This document shows positions 1 to 7,521 of a DNA stretch of 16,361 nucleotides, one piece after another. The position numbers and the translations under genes were made by a program. The DNA lies in NCBI GenBank assembly GCA_013298375.1, contig JAAFHM010000044.1, positions 1 through 16,361 on the forward strand. The letters run 5' to 3'. The notes under the pieces are model-generated. The model did no database searches and was not told where the DNA came from. It saw only the letters and a program-made list of their open reading frames with translations. The stretch is from Ignavibacteria bacterium (GTDB lineage Bacteria; Bacteroidota; Ignavibacteria; Kapaibacteriales; UBA4661). Every line of letters starts with the position of its first letter. The stretch's first letter is position 1.

Positions 1-2
1 TT

Positions 3-1673
3 ATGCCCAATCTCAACCAACTTCCCGAATGGAGCGCTCTTCAGCGCCATTTCGACGCAATCCGCCACAAACACTTGCGCGAGATGTTTGCCGAAAATCC
101 ACGTAGATTCGATGAACTCTCGTTTCAATTCAACGATATTTTTGTCGATCTCTCGAAGAACCGCATCACCGCCGATACGATAAGCCTTTTGACGAATCTC
201 GCAAAAGCCACCAACGTTGAAGCAAAGCGTGATGCGATGTTTGCGGGCGAACTCATCAATTCCACCGAAGGGCGTGCTGTACTGCATACCGCCTTGCGCA
301 ATCGCTCCCAAAAGCCCGTGATGACAGGTGGTAAAGACGTTATGCCCGATGTCCTAGAAGTGCTGGGGCGCGTAAAAACCTTTGCCGAAGAGATTCGGAC
401 GGGTAAGCGCAAGGGCTACACAGGATTGCCGTTTTCGGATGTCGTGAATATCGGCATCGGCGGTTCGGATTTGGGTCCGAAGATGGTCGTTGAAGCGCTT
501 AAATCCTATGGGCGTTCACCCTTTGGCAATCGCGGATTGAAGGTGCATTTTGTCTCGAATGTCGATGGAACCCATATCGCCGAAACGCTGCGGGTTGTCA
601 ACCCCGAAACGACGCTGTTTATCATTGCATCGAAGACCTTCACCACACAAGAAACTATGACGAATGCTCAAACGGCGCGTGAATGGTTTCTGAAAGAAGG
701 GCGCACCGAACATGATATTGCGCGGCATTTCGTTGCCGTTTCCACGAATAGCAAAGCCGTCAGTGCTTTCGGAATTGATACGGGCAATATGTTTGGCTTT
801 TGGGATTGGGTTGGCGGGCGATTTTCGCTGTGGAGCGCTATTGGAATGCCGATTGCACTGGCGATTGGTGCGGAGAATTTTGACGCACTCTTGCAAGGCG
901 CGTACGAAATGGACGAGCATTTCCACACCGCTCCCATCGAGCGCAATTTGCCAATACTGATGGGCTTACTGGATGTTTGGTACACGAATTTTTTTGGTGC
1001 CGAATCACACGCTGTTTTGCCGTATGACGAGTATTTACGCTATCTTCCAGCGTATTTGCAGCAAGGCGAAATGGAGAGTAATGGCAAGAGCGTCCAAATC
1101 ACGGGTGAAGCGGTGGACTACCAGACCAACGAGGTTCTCTGGGGCGAAGCCGGCACCAACGGGCAACACGCTTTTTATCAACTCATTCATCAAGGCACAA
1201 AGCTGATTCCGTGTGATTTTATCGCGCCTGCCATTTCACACAATCCCGTTGGTACGCCTTCGGGAGACCATCACCGCAAGTTACTTTCCAACTTTTTTGC
1301 ACAAACCGAAGCACTGATGGTGGGCAAAACCACCGACGAAGCCCGCGCCGAACTGAAAAAAGAAGGAAAATCACCCGAACAAATAGCCGCACTCACACCG
1401 CACAAAGTCTTTGCCGGAAACAAACCAACGACCTCCATTCTTTGTAAACAAATCACGCCGCGCACGCTCGGAAGCCTCATTGCGCTGTACGAAAACAAAA
1501 TTTTTGTCAAAGGTGCGGTATGGAATCTTAATGCCTTCGACCAATGGGGTGTAGAACTCGGCAAACAGCTTGCAAACCGCATTCTGCCTGAGCTTCAGAC
1601 CACCGACACTATTTCTTCTCACGATGCTTCGACCAATGGCTTGATAAATTGGTGGAAGGCGGCGGCGAAGTAG
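3..1673 (+). CDS. pgi: Glucose-6-phosphate isomerase
   Basis: Cytoplasmic enzyme interconverting glucose 6-phosphate and fructose 6-phosphate in glycolysis and gluconeogenesis. The 556-residue product is close to the usual length of the long bacterial/eukaryotic PGI type (E. coli about 549). Both family signatures are present: WDWVGGRFSLWSAIG at residues 267-281 and GAVWNLNAFDQWGVELGK at 504-521. By family alignment the catalytic residues are Glu358 (in QQGEMESNGK), His389 (in TNGQHAF) and Lys521. The SIS-type phosphosugar-binding part is seen in the NIGIGGSDLGP stretch near residue 150. The ATG lies two bases from the window edge, so its promoter and any ribosome site are not visible. The gene is complete, and gpmA, another glycolytic gene, follows 111 bases downstream on the same strand. 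No anomaly was seen. Confidence 0.97.
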   Translation: MPNLNQLPEWSALQRHFDAIRHKHLREMFAENPRRFDELSFQFNDIFVDLSKNRITADTISLLTNLAKATNVEAKRDAMFAGELINSTEGRAVLHTALRNRSQKPVMTGGKDVMPDVLEVLGRVKTFAEEIRTGKRKGYTGLPFSDVVNIGIGGSDLGPKMVVEALKSYGRSPFGNRGLKVHFVSNVDGTHIAETLRVVNPETTLFIIASKTFTTQETMTNAQTAREWFLKEGRTEHDIARHFVAVSTNSKAVSAFGIDTGNMFGFWDWVGGRFSLWSAIGMPIALAIGAENFDALLQGAYEMDEHFHTAPIERNLPILMGLLDVWYTNFFGAESHAVLPYDEYLRYLPAYLQQGEMESNGKSVQITGEAVDYQTNEVLWGEAGTNGQHAFYQLIHQGTKLIPCDFIAPAISHNPVGTPSGDHHRKLLSNFFAQTEALMVGKTTDEARAELKKEGKSPEQIAALTPHKVFAGNKPTTSILCKQITPRTLGSLIALYENKIFVKGAVWNLNAFDQWGVELGKQLANRILPELQTTDTISSHDASTNGLINWWKAAAK

Positions 1674-1784
1674 TGACTGTATGCGGATTCTTTCGCAAAA
1701 AGTATCGGCAAAATTCCACAAAAAGAGTATTTTGCACTTCTATTTGTAATAACCATTTTTCCCCATTTTTACCCTATCGCTGCT

Positions 1785-2411
1785 ATGCCACAACTGATTT
1801 TGCTTCGTCACGGACAATCCCAATGGAATCTTGAAAACCGCTTCACCGGCTGGGTGGACGTAGAACTCTCCGCCAAAGGCGAGGAAGAAGCCCGTGCTGC
1901 GGGCGAGCTTCTGAAGCCGTTTCAGATTGATATGCTCTTTACCTCTGTGCTGAAGCGGGCTGTGAACACCGCAGAACTTGCACTGGGCGCTGCCGGAAAA
2001 TCAAACATTCCCACCGAGCGCAGCGAAAAGCTCAACGAGCGGCACTATGGCGATTTGCAGGGATTGAACAAAGATGACATTGCAAAGCAATATGGCGACG
2101 CGCAATTGAAAATCTGGCGACGCAGCTACGACGTTCCTCCACCGAATGGCGAATCGCTCAAAAACACTCAAGAACGCTGCATTCCCTACTACAAAGACGT
2201 AATCGAACCCAAACTCCGCGAAGGCAAAAATGTGATGATTGCAGCGCATGGAAACTCGCTTCGCTCTATCGTCATGTATCTTGACAACCTCACGCCGGAA
2301 GAGATTTTGGAAGTGAATATCCCAACGGGCGTTCCGGCATTGTATGAATTGGATAGTTCGCTGAAGGTCGTCAGTAAGCGGTATTTGGCGGAATTTAGCA
2401 ATGCACATTAA
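1785..2411 (+). CDS. gpmA: 2,3-bisphosphoglycerate-dependent phosphoglycerate mutase
   Basis: Glycolytic enzyme interconverting 3- and 2-phosphoglycerate through a phosphohistidine. It belongs to the histidine phosphatase superfamily: the N-terminus LILLRHGQSQWN carries the RHG motif at residues 8-10, with His9 the phospho-acceptor. FTGWVDVELSAKGEEEA follows, then NERHYGDLQGLNK with Glu85, Arg86 and Tyr88, and the second active-site His155 in MIAAHGNSLRS. The WRRSYDVPPP segment is typical of true dPGM rather than generic phosphatases. At 208 residues it is shorter than the roughly 250 of E. coli GpmA. It resembles the compact forms known in some bacteria, in which a C-terminal and an internal segment are missing. 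No Shine-Dalgarno sequence is visible before the ATG. A broad-specificity phosphatase is less likely given the dPGM-specific segments. Confidence 0.93.
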   Translation: MPQLILLRHGQSQWNLENRFTGWVDVELSAKGEEEARAAGELLKPFQIDMLFTSVLKRAVNTAELALGAAGKSNIPTERSEKLNERHYGDLQGLNKDDIAKQYGDAQLKIWRRSYDVPPPNGESLKNTQERCIPYYKDVIEPKLREGKNVMIAAHGNSLRSIVMYLDNLTPEEILEVNIPTGVPALYELDSSLKVVSKRYLAEFSNAH

Positions 2412-2464
2412 GGCTTGTGAATCTTGCATTTATGGACTGATTTCAAACTATTCTTATCGAAGCA

Positions 2465-2839
2465 ATGCCACTCGCTAACCCCGCAGAACAAGCAGCAAGC
2501 GTCCGTTTGCTCATTGGCATCGTCAGTATCCTTGGCGGAATTGCCTCAATAGGATTGGCGATACCTCTTATTCGCGGCAAAATACCGATGAACAACATTT
2601 ATGGAGTGAGAATCCCCAAGTCCTTTAGTTCTGAGGAGAATTGGTATAAAATCAACACCTACGGTTCAAAAATTATGATTGTGTTGTTTTCACTTCCGCT
2701 CATACTTTTTGGTGTTGTGTGTTTGTTCCAGCCTTTCAGCACGGTCAATACACTGATTTTTACTTTTCTTTCGGTGATTACCGTTTCAAGCGTTCTTTGT
2801 ATCTCCCTTATTTTTCAATTTGGTAAGAAGTTGAGCTAA
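2465..2839 (+). CDS. SdpI-type small membrane protein
   Basis: A 124-residue integral membrane protein with three predicted membrane segments at about residues 14-36, 70-88 and 93-117. Between the first two lies the SdpI-family signature: NNIYGVRIPKSFSSEENW, followed by a conserved-looking KINTYG (about 43-67). Bacillus SdpI is the immunity protein against the SdpC toxin and helps sequester the SdpR repressor. However, most SdpI-like proteins in other phyla have no SdpC partner and no known role. No toxin-like or SdpR-like gene is next to it here; the neighbours are gpmA (53 bases upstream) and a 65-residue protein. Family assignment is fairly secure, but an immunity function is not shown. 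No ribosome site is obvious. Confidence 0.8.
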   Translation: MPLANPAEQAASVRLLIGIVSILGGIASIGLAIPLIRGKIPMNNIYGVRIPKSFSSEENWYKINTYGSKIMIVLFSLPLILFGVVCLFQPFSTVNTLIFTFLSVITVSSVLCISLIFQFGKKLS

Positions 2840-2860
2840 ATCATTACTTGAGGAATAACC

Positions 2861-3058
2861 ATGCTCTCAGACCCAATCATCGAAGAACTTCACGCCATCC
2901 GTGAAGCTCATGCCGCAGAATATAATTACGACCTCAAAGCTATTGTCGAGGCTCTCCAACGTGAAGAACGGTTAAGCGGTAGAAAATTCCTCAGCATTGG
3001 CGATTTACAGCATTTGCCCGAAGAACAACAAACCAATACACAGCCCCTCCAACCTTGA
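2861..3058 (+). CDS. Small DPIIEE-type protein, antitoxin-like, function unknown
   Basis: A 65-residue, charged, probably soluble protein beginning MLSDPIIEELHAIREAHAAEYNYDLKAI. Small proteins opening with DPIIEE and containing an N/F-x-D-hydrophobic-x-AI stretch are common in cyanobacteria and other phyla with many accessory genes. They are usually annotated as hypothetical, and I recall them being treated as antitoxin-like. No toxin gene (PIN, RelE/ParE, BrnT) lies beside it. The ATG has a good Shine-Dalgarno, GAGGA at 2850-2854 with a six-base spacer, which is unusual in this window. Its TGA stop overlaps a possible TTG start of the following peptidase gene at 3055, so translational coupling is possible. 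That the gene is real is fairly likely; any toxin-antitoxin role is inference. Confidence 0.65.
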   Translation: MLSDPIIEELHAIREAHAAEYNYDLKAIVEALQREERLSGRKFLSIGDLQHLPEEQQTNTQPLQP

Positions 3059-3072
3059 TCAACACTCGCTTC

Positions 3073-4779
3073 ATGCTACAACGCACCTTACGAATCATTC
3101 TTGTTTGCCTTGCCCTTCAAAGCATTGTTGCAAGCGGTGTATTTGCTCAGACCAAGCAATCACCGGTCTTGGAGGCAATGCAAACCGAAATGCAGCGCAC
3201 GATGACGAATCTGAAAACCGAGCCAAATCCGCCCTATTTCATCTCCTACGCCATCACCGAAACGCAATATGTTACGCTGACGGCATCGTTTGGAAAAATC
3301 GTCATTGACGATTCCAACCGCACACGGACGCTGGATGTGGAGGTGCGCGTCGGCAATTACGACCTCGATAACAAACGCCAAATTCGCGGCACGAACTTCG
3401 AGATGGGCGGTTTTTCGCGGGGAGCGTCGGTTCCTTTGGATGATGATATTGGTGCGATTCGCACTGCCATTTGGGCAACGACCGACAGGCAGTACAAAGC
3501 AGCAGCAGAGCGCTATTTGAAAGTCGTCAGTAACCGTGCCGTCAAGGTAAAAGAAGAGGATTCGTCGGGCGATTTTTCCAAAGAAAAACCCGCGGCGTAC
3601 TCGGAGCCGCTGCAAAAATTGGTCGTCAATTCCGACGCATGGCGTGAGCGTTTACGCCGCCTTTCGGCACTTTTTAGCAGCGACCCCAAAATCTACTCCG
3701 GCGAAGTCTATTTCCGTGCGGAAGTGATTCACCGCTATTTTGTGAACAGCGAAGGCACTGTCATTCAAACCAGTGATTCCTACGTCCGCGCCTTTGCGCA
3801 AGGGCGCACCAAAGCTGATGACGGGATGTCGTTGCCGCTTTTCCGCAGCTATTTTGCGTTTGCGGCGGACAGTCTGCCAAGCGAAGCCGTGATGCGTAAA
3901 GAAATCCTCGAAATGACAACGCTGCTGGCGAAACTCCGCACTGCGCCACTCATGGAGACGTATTCCGGTCCGGCGATTTTGTCCGGCGAGGCTTCGGGCG
4001 TGTTTTTTCACGAGATTTTCGGGCATCGTATCGAAGGGCATCGCCAGAAAGACGTAAATTCCAGCCAAACCTTCAAAAACCTTGTCGGAGAGCGCATTCT
4101 ACCGGAATTTATTGATGTAGAATTTGAACCCGCCTTGCGTTCATTGGCAGGGCAAAACCTTGCCGGATATTTCAAATTCGACGACGAAGGCATTCCGGGA
4201 CAAAAGGTAACAACCGTGAAAAATGGCGTGTTCCGCGAATTTCTCATGTCTCGCGCTCCGATTGACCAAATGCCTAATTCCAACGGACACGGGCGGCGGC
4301 AAGCGGGTTTCCCCGTCGTTGCACGGCAATCAAATTTGCTTGTGAAAGCTGCGAAAACTGTTCCTTTCGATACGCTGCGCACGATGCTCCGCGCTGAGTG
4401 CAAGCGTCAAGGCAAGGAATATGGCTTGTATTTCGTTGAGATTCAAGGCGGCTTCACCTTCACGAACCGCACCATGCCTAATGCGTTCAATGTACTACCG
4501 CTTCTGGTCTATAAAATTTTCACCGATGGTCGCCCCGACGAGGTTGTACGCGGTGTGGATTTGATTGGTACGCCGCTCACCACCTTCAAACAAATTACAG
4601 TCGCCGGAAACGATATGGGCGTGTTCAATGGCGTTTGCGGCGCGGAATCAGGCGGCGTACCGGTTTCCGCCTCGTCGCCTAGTTTGCTGGTGAACGTGAT
4701 AGAAGCACAGAAAAAAGCAAAATCGCAAGCAAAGCCGCCTATTTTGGGCTTTCCGACCGAGCCAGGTAAGACAAATTGA
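3073..4779 (+). CDS. Exported TldD/PmbA-family metallopeptidase
   Basis: A 568-residue member of the TldD/PmbA (peptidase U62) family. The TldD-type zinc site is visible: HEIFGH at residues 313-318, the family form of HExxxH, plus Cys522 in GVFNGVCGAESGG, matching the third ligand of TldD. DDEGIPGQ followed by KNGVFREFL is another family hallmark. E. coli TldD works with TldE (PmbA) in the cytoplasm on unfolded peptides. This protein instead starts with a clear signal peptide (MLQRTLRIILVC through VASGVFA, cleavage before QTK) and has no partner gene nearby. I prefer the ATG at 3073 because it gives a standard signal peptide. A TTG at 3055 would add six residues and overlap the upstream stop. 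Substrate unknown; a periplasmic or outer-surface protease is inferred. Confidence 0.87.
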   Translation: MLQRTLRIILVCLALQSIVASGVFAQTKQSPVLEAMQTEMQRTMTNLKTEPNPPYFISYAITETQYVTLTASFGKIVIDDSNRTRTLDVEVRVGNYDLDNKRQIRGTNFEMGGFSRGASVPLDDDIGAIRTAIWATTDRQYKAAAERYLKVVSNRAVKVKEEDSSGDFSKEKPAAYSEPLQKLVVNSDAWRERLRRLSALFSSDPKIYSGEVYFRAEVIHRYFVNSEGTVIQTSDSYVRAFAQGRTKADDGMSLPLFRSYFAFAADSLPSEAVMRKEILEMTTLLAKLRTAPLMETYSGPAILSGEASGVFFHEIFGHRIEGHRQKDVNSSQTFKNLVGERILPEFIDVEFEPALRSLAGQNLAGYFKFDDEGIPGQKVTTVKNGVFREFLMSRAPIDQMPNSNGHGRRQAGFPVVARQSNLLVKAAKTVPFDTLRTMLRAECKRQGKEYGLYFVEIQGGFTFTNRTMPNAFNVLPLLVYKIFTDGRPDEVVRGVDLIGTPLTTFKQITVAGNDMGVFNGVCGAESGGVPVSASSPSLLVNVIEAQKKAKSQAKPPILGFPTEPGKTN

Positions 4780-4804
4780 AAACCTTCATTCGATGAGGAC
4801 AATT

Positions 4805-5623
4805 ATGCCGAATGTAGCCAACGATGATGAAACACAAGAATATACGCCGCGCACAGCAACATTTATCGAAGAGCGCGAATATACCATTCCACTTCCCGAC
4901 ACCCGCAATCTTGTTACGGAGGATGATACTCCTGTGGACAATCTCTATTCTGCCAAAGCACAGCGTTTGCTTGTTGAGCCGCTCTACGCCTTATGGAACG
5001 GGGATGGGCGCGATTTTCTTGCCTGCTCCAATGTTGGCATTTACTACGGCGTTCATCAATCGGCGATTGTGCCGGACGCATTTTTGAGTATGGACGTGCA
5101 AGAGCCACGCGGTTGGTGGGATTTCGAGCGGCGCTCCTATTTCACGTGGGAATTTGGCAAGCCGCCGGATGTGGCGATTGAGATCGTTTCCAATACCAAA
5201 GGCAACGAACTTGGCTCAAAACTGCGTGATTATGCAAAAAACTTTGTCCGCTATTACGCCGTTTTCGATCCCCAAGGCTACTACAAAAAAGCCATGAATG
5301 GCGAGCCTTTCCTGCTCTACGGTCTAAATCGGCATGGCATATATGAGCCGCTCCGCGACTTTTATATGGAAGAGATTGGCTTAGGGCTTAGGCTCTGGAC
5401 GGGCTCACATGAAGGCATCGAAGACACATGGCTACGCTGGTGCGATGAGCGTGGGAATGTGATTTTGTCGGGTGCGGAAGCAAGTCGTGTGGCGCGGGAG
5501 GAGATTTTAGTGCAGCGAGAAGAGATTCTTTCGCAAAAGAGAATCGTTGAAACCGAGCGTGAACGCAATGAAAAACTTGCCGCGAAACTTCGTGAACTGG
5601 GTATAAACCCTGATGAAATCTAA
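4805..5623 (+). CDS. Uma2 family PD-(D/E)XK endonuclease-like protein
   Basis: A 272-residue protein with the Uma2 fold of the PD-(D/E)XK nuclease superfamily. The likely active-site residues are Asp91 (in IVPDAFLS), Glu126 (in PPDVAIEIVSNTKG) and Lys139 (in GSKLRDYAKNF), followed by the family-typical YYAVFDPQG. The tail is a charged coiled coil rich in REEIL and ending KLRELGINPDEI, as in many Uma2 proteins. Uma2 proteins are abundant, often multicopy, and of unproven function; none has a firmly established biological role to my knowledge. An ATG at 4793 would add four residues. I prefer 4805 because GAGGA at 4795-4799 sits five bases before it as a Shine-Dalgarno. A small stem (4784-4789 with 4793-4798) could mask that site. 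The gene follows the tldD-like gene closely. Confidence 0.87.
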   Translation: MPNVANDDETQEYTPRTATFIEEREYTIPLPDTRNLVTEDDTPVDNLYSAKAQRLLVEPLYALWNGDGRDFLACSNVGIYYGVHQSAIVPDAFLSMDVQEPRGWWDFERRSYFTWEFGKPPDVAIEIVSNTKGNELGSKLRDYAKNFVRYYAVFDPQGYYKKAMNGEPFLLYGLNRHGIYEPLRDFYMEEIGLGLRLWTGSHEGIEDTWLRWCDERGNVILSGAEASRVAREEILVQREEILSQKRIVETERERNEKLAAKLRELGINPDEI

Positions 5624-5677
5624 ATATTTGGAAGAAAATTCTCAATCATTTTTTCACCTTCATTCCCCAAAACGCTG

Positions 5678-7072
5678 ATGTCCACACGCATTGAAAAAGA
5701 CACCATGGGCGAAATCGCCGTCCCAACCGATAAATACTACGGCGCACAAACGGCGCGTTCCCTGATTCATTTTGCCATCGGCACCGAAAAAATGCCCCGC
5801 GAGGTTATTCGCGCTATGGGCATTTTGAAAAAATCGGCTGCGATTGTCAATACCGAACTTGGCTTGCTCACGTCGGAAAAGCGTGATTTAATCACCAAAG
5901 CAGCCGATGAAGTCATTGCCGGAAAACTCGACGACCACTTCCCGCTTGCCGTTTGGCAGACCGGCTCCGGCACACAAACCAACATGAACGTAAACGAGGT
6001 TATTTCCAATCGCGCTATCGAAATGGCGGGCGGCGAAATGGGCAGCAAAAAGCCTGTTCACCCCAACGACGACGTGAACAAAGCGCAAAGTTCCAACGAC
6101 ACCTATCCGACGGCGATGCACATCGCGGCGGCAGAAGAACTGGTGAAGCGCCTTATTCCTGCGGTAACAAAACTGCGCGATACCCTTCAGCACAAGGCTA
6201 CGGCGTTCAACGACATCATCAAAACCGGCAGGACGCACCTCATGGACGCAACGCCACTCACGCTGGGACAGGAGTTTTCAGGCTATGTGCATCAACTCAA
6301 TCAGGCTCTCAGCCGCATCAATGCTGTGCTTCCGGGTGTGTACGAATTAGCACTGGGCGGAACAGCCGTTGGTACGGGCTTAAACACGCATCCTGATTTT
6401 GCGGAAAAAGCAGCAAAGCAAATTGCGAAAGAAACAGGCTTGCCGTTTGTGTCTGCGCCGAATAAGTTCGAGGCACTGGCAGCACACGACGCACTGGTCT
6501 TTGCTCACGGAGCGCTTAAAACCTTGGCTGCCAGTTTGATGAAAATTGCCAATGATGTGCGTTGGCTGGCTTCCGGTCCGCGTTGCGGCTTGGGCGAACT
6601 CACCATTCCTGAGAATGAACCCGGCTCCTCCATCATGCCCGGCAAAGTCAATCCCACACAAAGCGAAGCAATGACGATGGTGGCGGCACAAGTGATGGGC
6701 AACGACGTGGCAATCAACATCGGCGGCGCGTCGGGGAACTTTGAGTTGAACGTTTTCAAACCGCTTATTATCTACAATTTCAACCAAAGTGTTCGCTTGC
6801 TTTCCGATACGTGTATTATGTTCGAGGAGCATTGCGCAGAAGGAATTGAGCCGAACCGCGAGAAAATTGATTATTACATGAAAAATTCGCTCATGCTCGT
6901 TACGGCGTTGAACCCGCATATCGGCTACGACAACGCGGCAAAAATCGCCAAACACGCCCACAAAACAGGTGGTACGCTCCGCGACGCAGGCATCGAACTC
7001 GGCTTGATTACGGGCGAGAAGTTCGATTCTGCCATCAATCCGGCGGCAATGACGAAGCCGGGAATGGAATAA
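5678..7072 (+). CDS. fumC: Class II fumarate hydratase
   Basis: Cytoplasmic TCA-cycle enzyme hydrating fumarate to L-malate; iron-independent, homotetrameric, fumarase/aspartase superfamily. The 464-residue length matches E. coli FumC (467). The superfamily signature GSSIMPGKVNPTQSE lies at residues 316-330, with the catalytic serine at 318. TGRTHLMDATPLTLGQE carries His187, the counterpart of E. coli His188. WQTGSGTQTNMNVNEV and HPNDDVNKAQSSNDTYPT are substrate-binding blocks. The near-invariant fumarase features, including TPLTLGQEFSGY, argue against aspartase or argininosuccinate lyase. The ATG has no Shine-Dalgarno. Downstream is a strong terminator, so this ends a transcription unit. GC content in a sampled stretch (about 55%) is typical of the left part of the window. 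Confidence 0.97.
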   Translation: MSTRIEKDTMGEIAVPTDKYYGAQTARSLIHFAIGTEKMPREVIRAMGILKKSAAIVNTELGLLTSEKRDLITKAADEVIAGKLDDHFPLAVWQTGSGTQTNMNVNEVISNRAIEMAGGEMGSKKPVHPNDDVNKAQSSNDTYPTAMHIAAAEELVKRLIPAVTKLRDTLQHKATAFNDIIKTGRTHLMDATPLTLGQEFSGYVHQLNQALSRINAVLPGVYELALGGTAVGTGLNTHPDFAEKAAKQIAKETGLPFVSAPNKFEALAAHDALVFAHGALKTLAASLMKIANDVRWLASGPRCGLGELTIPENEPGSSIMPGKVNPTQSEAMTMVAAQVMGNDVAINIGGASGNFELNVFKPLIIYNFNQSVRLLSDTCIMFEEHCAEGIEPNREKIDYYMKNSLMLVTALNPHIGYDNAAKIAKHAHKTGGTLRDAGIELGLITGEKFDSAINPAAMTKPGME

Positions 7073-7095
7073 TTGTTTTGGATGTATAGTATTCG

Positions 7096-7136
7096 AGCGG
7101 CTTTTGGGGTGATTTGGCTTCAAGAGCCGCTTTTTT
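7096..7136 (+). terminator. Intrinsic terminator after fumC
   Basis: AGCGGCT (7096-7102) pairs perfectly with AGCCGCT (7125-7131). The stem extends by one G-U and two A-T pairs and is followed by a run of six T (7131-7136). It begins 23 bases after the fumC stop and ends 10 bases before the next ATG (7147), so the next gene needs its own promoter or readthrough. Confidence 0.85.
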
Positions 7137-7146
7137 GTCATTGTTT

Positions 7147-7521
7147 ATGCAACGTGTTTTTATTTACCTGTTTATTTCCATGCTTGCCGCTATGCAGAGT
7201 ATTTTTGCACAGCAACAAGATACCACCTCCTGCACAAAAACCACTCTCGCCCTGGAACAAGCAACCACAATCCTTTCAGCACTTTCAACGGCGCAAAAGC
7301 GTGATTCGGCAAGAATAGATTCTCTCGTCAGTATTACCCGTAGAGCGCATGATGAAGCGCTTTCCTGCAAGTCCCACTTGACAGCAATGATGGTGCTTGC
7401 CACAAGCGAATCCGCCCGAAAGCTCCTTGCAACCAATAATCTCCTCATGTTTCGTATGGCACTCCGCGATACGCGGCTGTTTTTGGACGAAGCAAAACGA
7501 TATTGGGAGAAACGTCAATGA
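7147..7521 (+). CDS. Small exported protein of unknown function
   Basis: A 124-residue protein I do not recognise. The first 21 residues (MQRVFIYLFISMLAAMQSIFA, cut before QQQ) form a clear Sec signal peptide. The mature part is about 100 residues, apparently mostly helical and rich in Ala, Ser, Leu, Arg and Thr. It has two cysteines (Cys29, Cys74) that could form a disulfide after export. A TTG at 7114 is also in frame, but it lies within the fumC terminator and would bury the signal peptide, so I use the ATG at 7147. The stop overlaps the start of the PHP gene as ATGA at 7518-7521, which implies translational coupling and a shared function. A role as a periplasmic partner of the PHP protein is only inference. 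Confidence 0.6.
   Translation: MQRVFIYLFISMLAAMQSIFAQQQDTTSCTKTTLALEQATTILSALSTAQKRDSARIDSLVSITRRAHDEALSCKSHLTAMMVLATSESARKLLATNNLLMFRMALRDTRLFLDEAKRYWEKRQ

Noticed and set aside
4784..4798. Small hairpin over the Uma2 ribosome site as a translational switch
   Set aside because: Only six pairs including a G-U with a three-base loop; it may form, but the evidence is too weak for a regulatory claim.
6380..7141. A 253-codon open frame on the minus strand opposite fumC
   Set aside because: It lies wholly over the secure fumC gene and its terminator, has a biased His/Arg/Cys-rich composition typical of an antisense shadow, and shows no recognisable domain.
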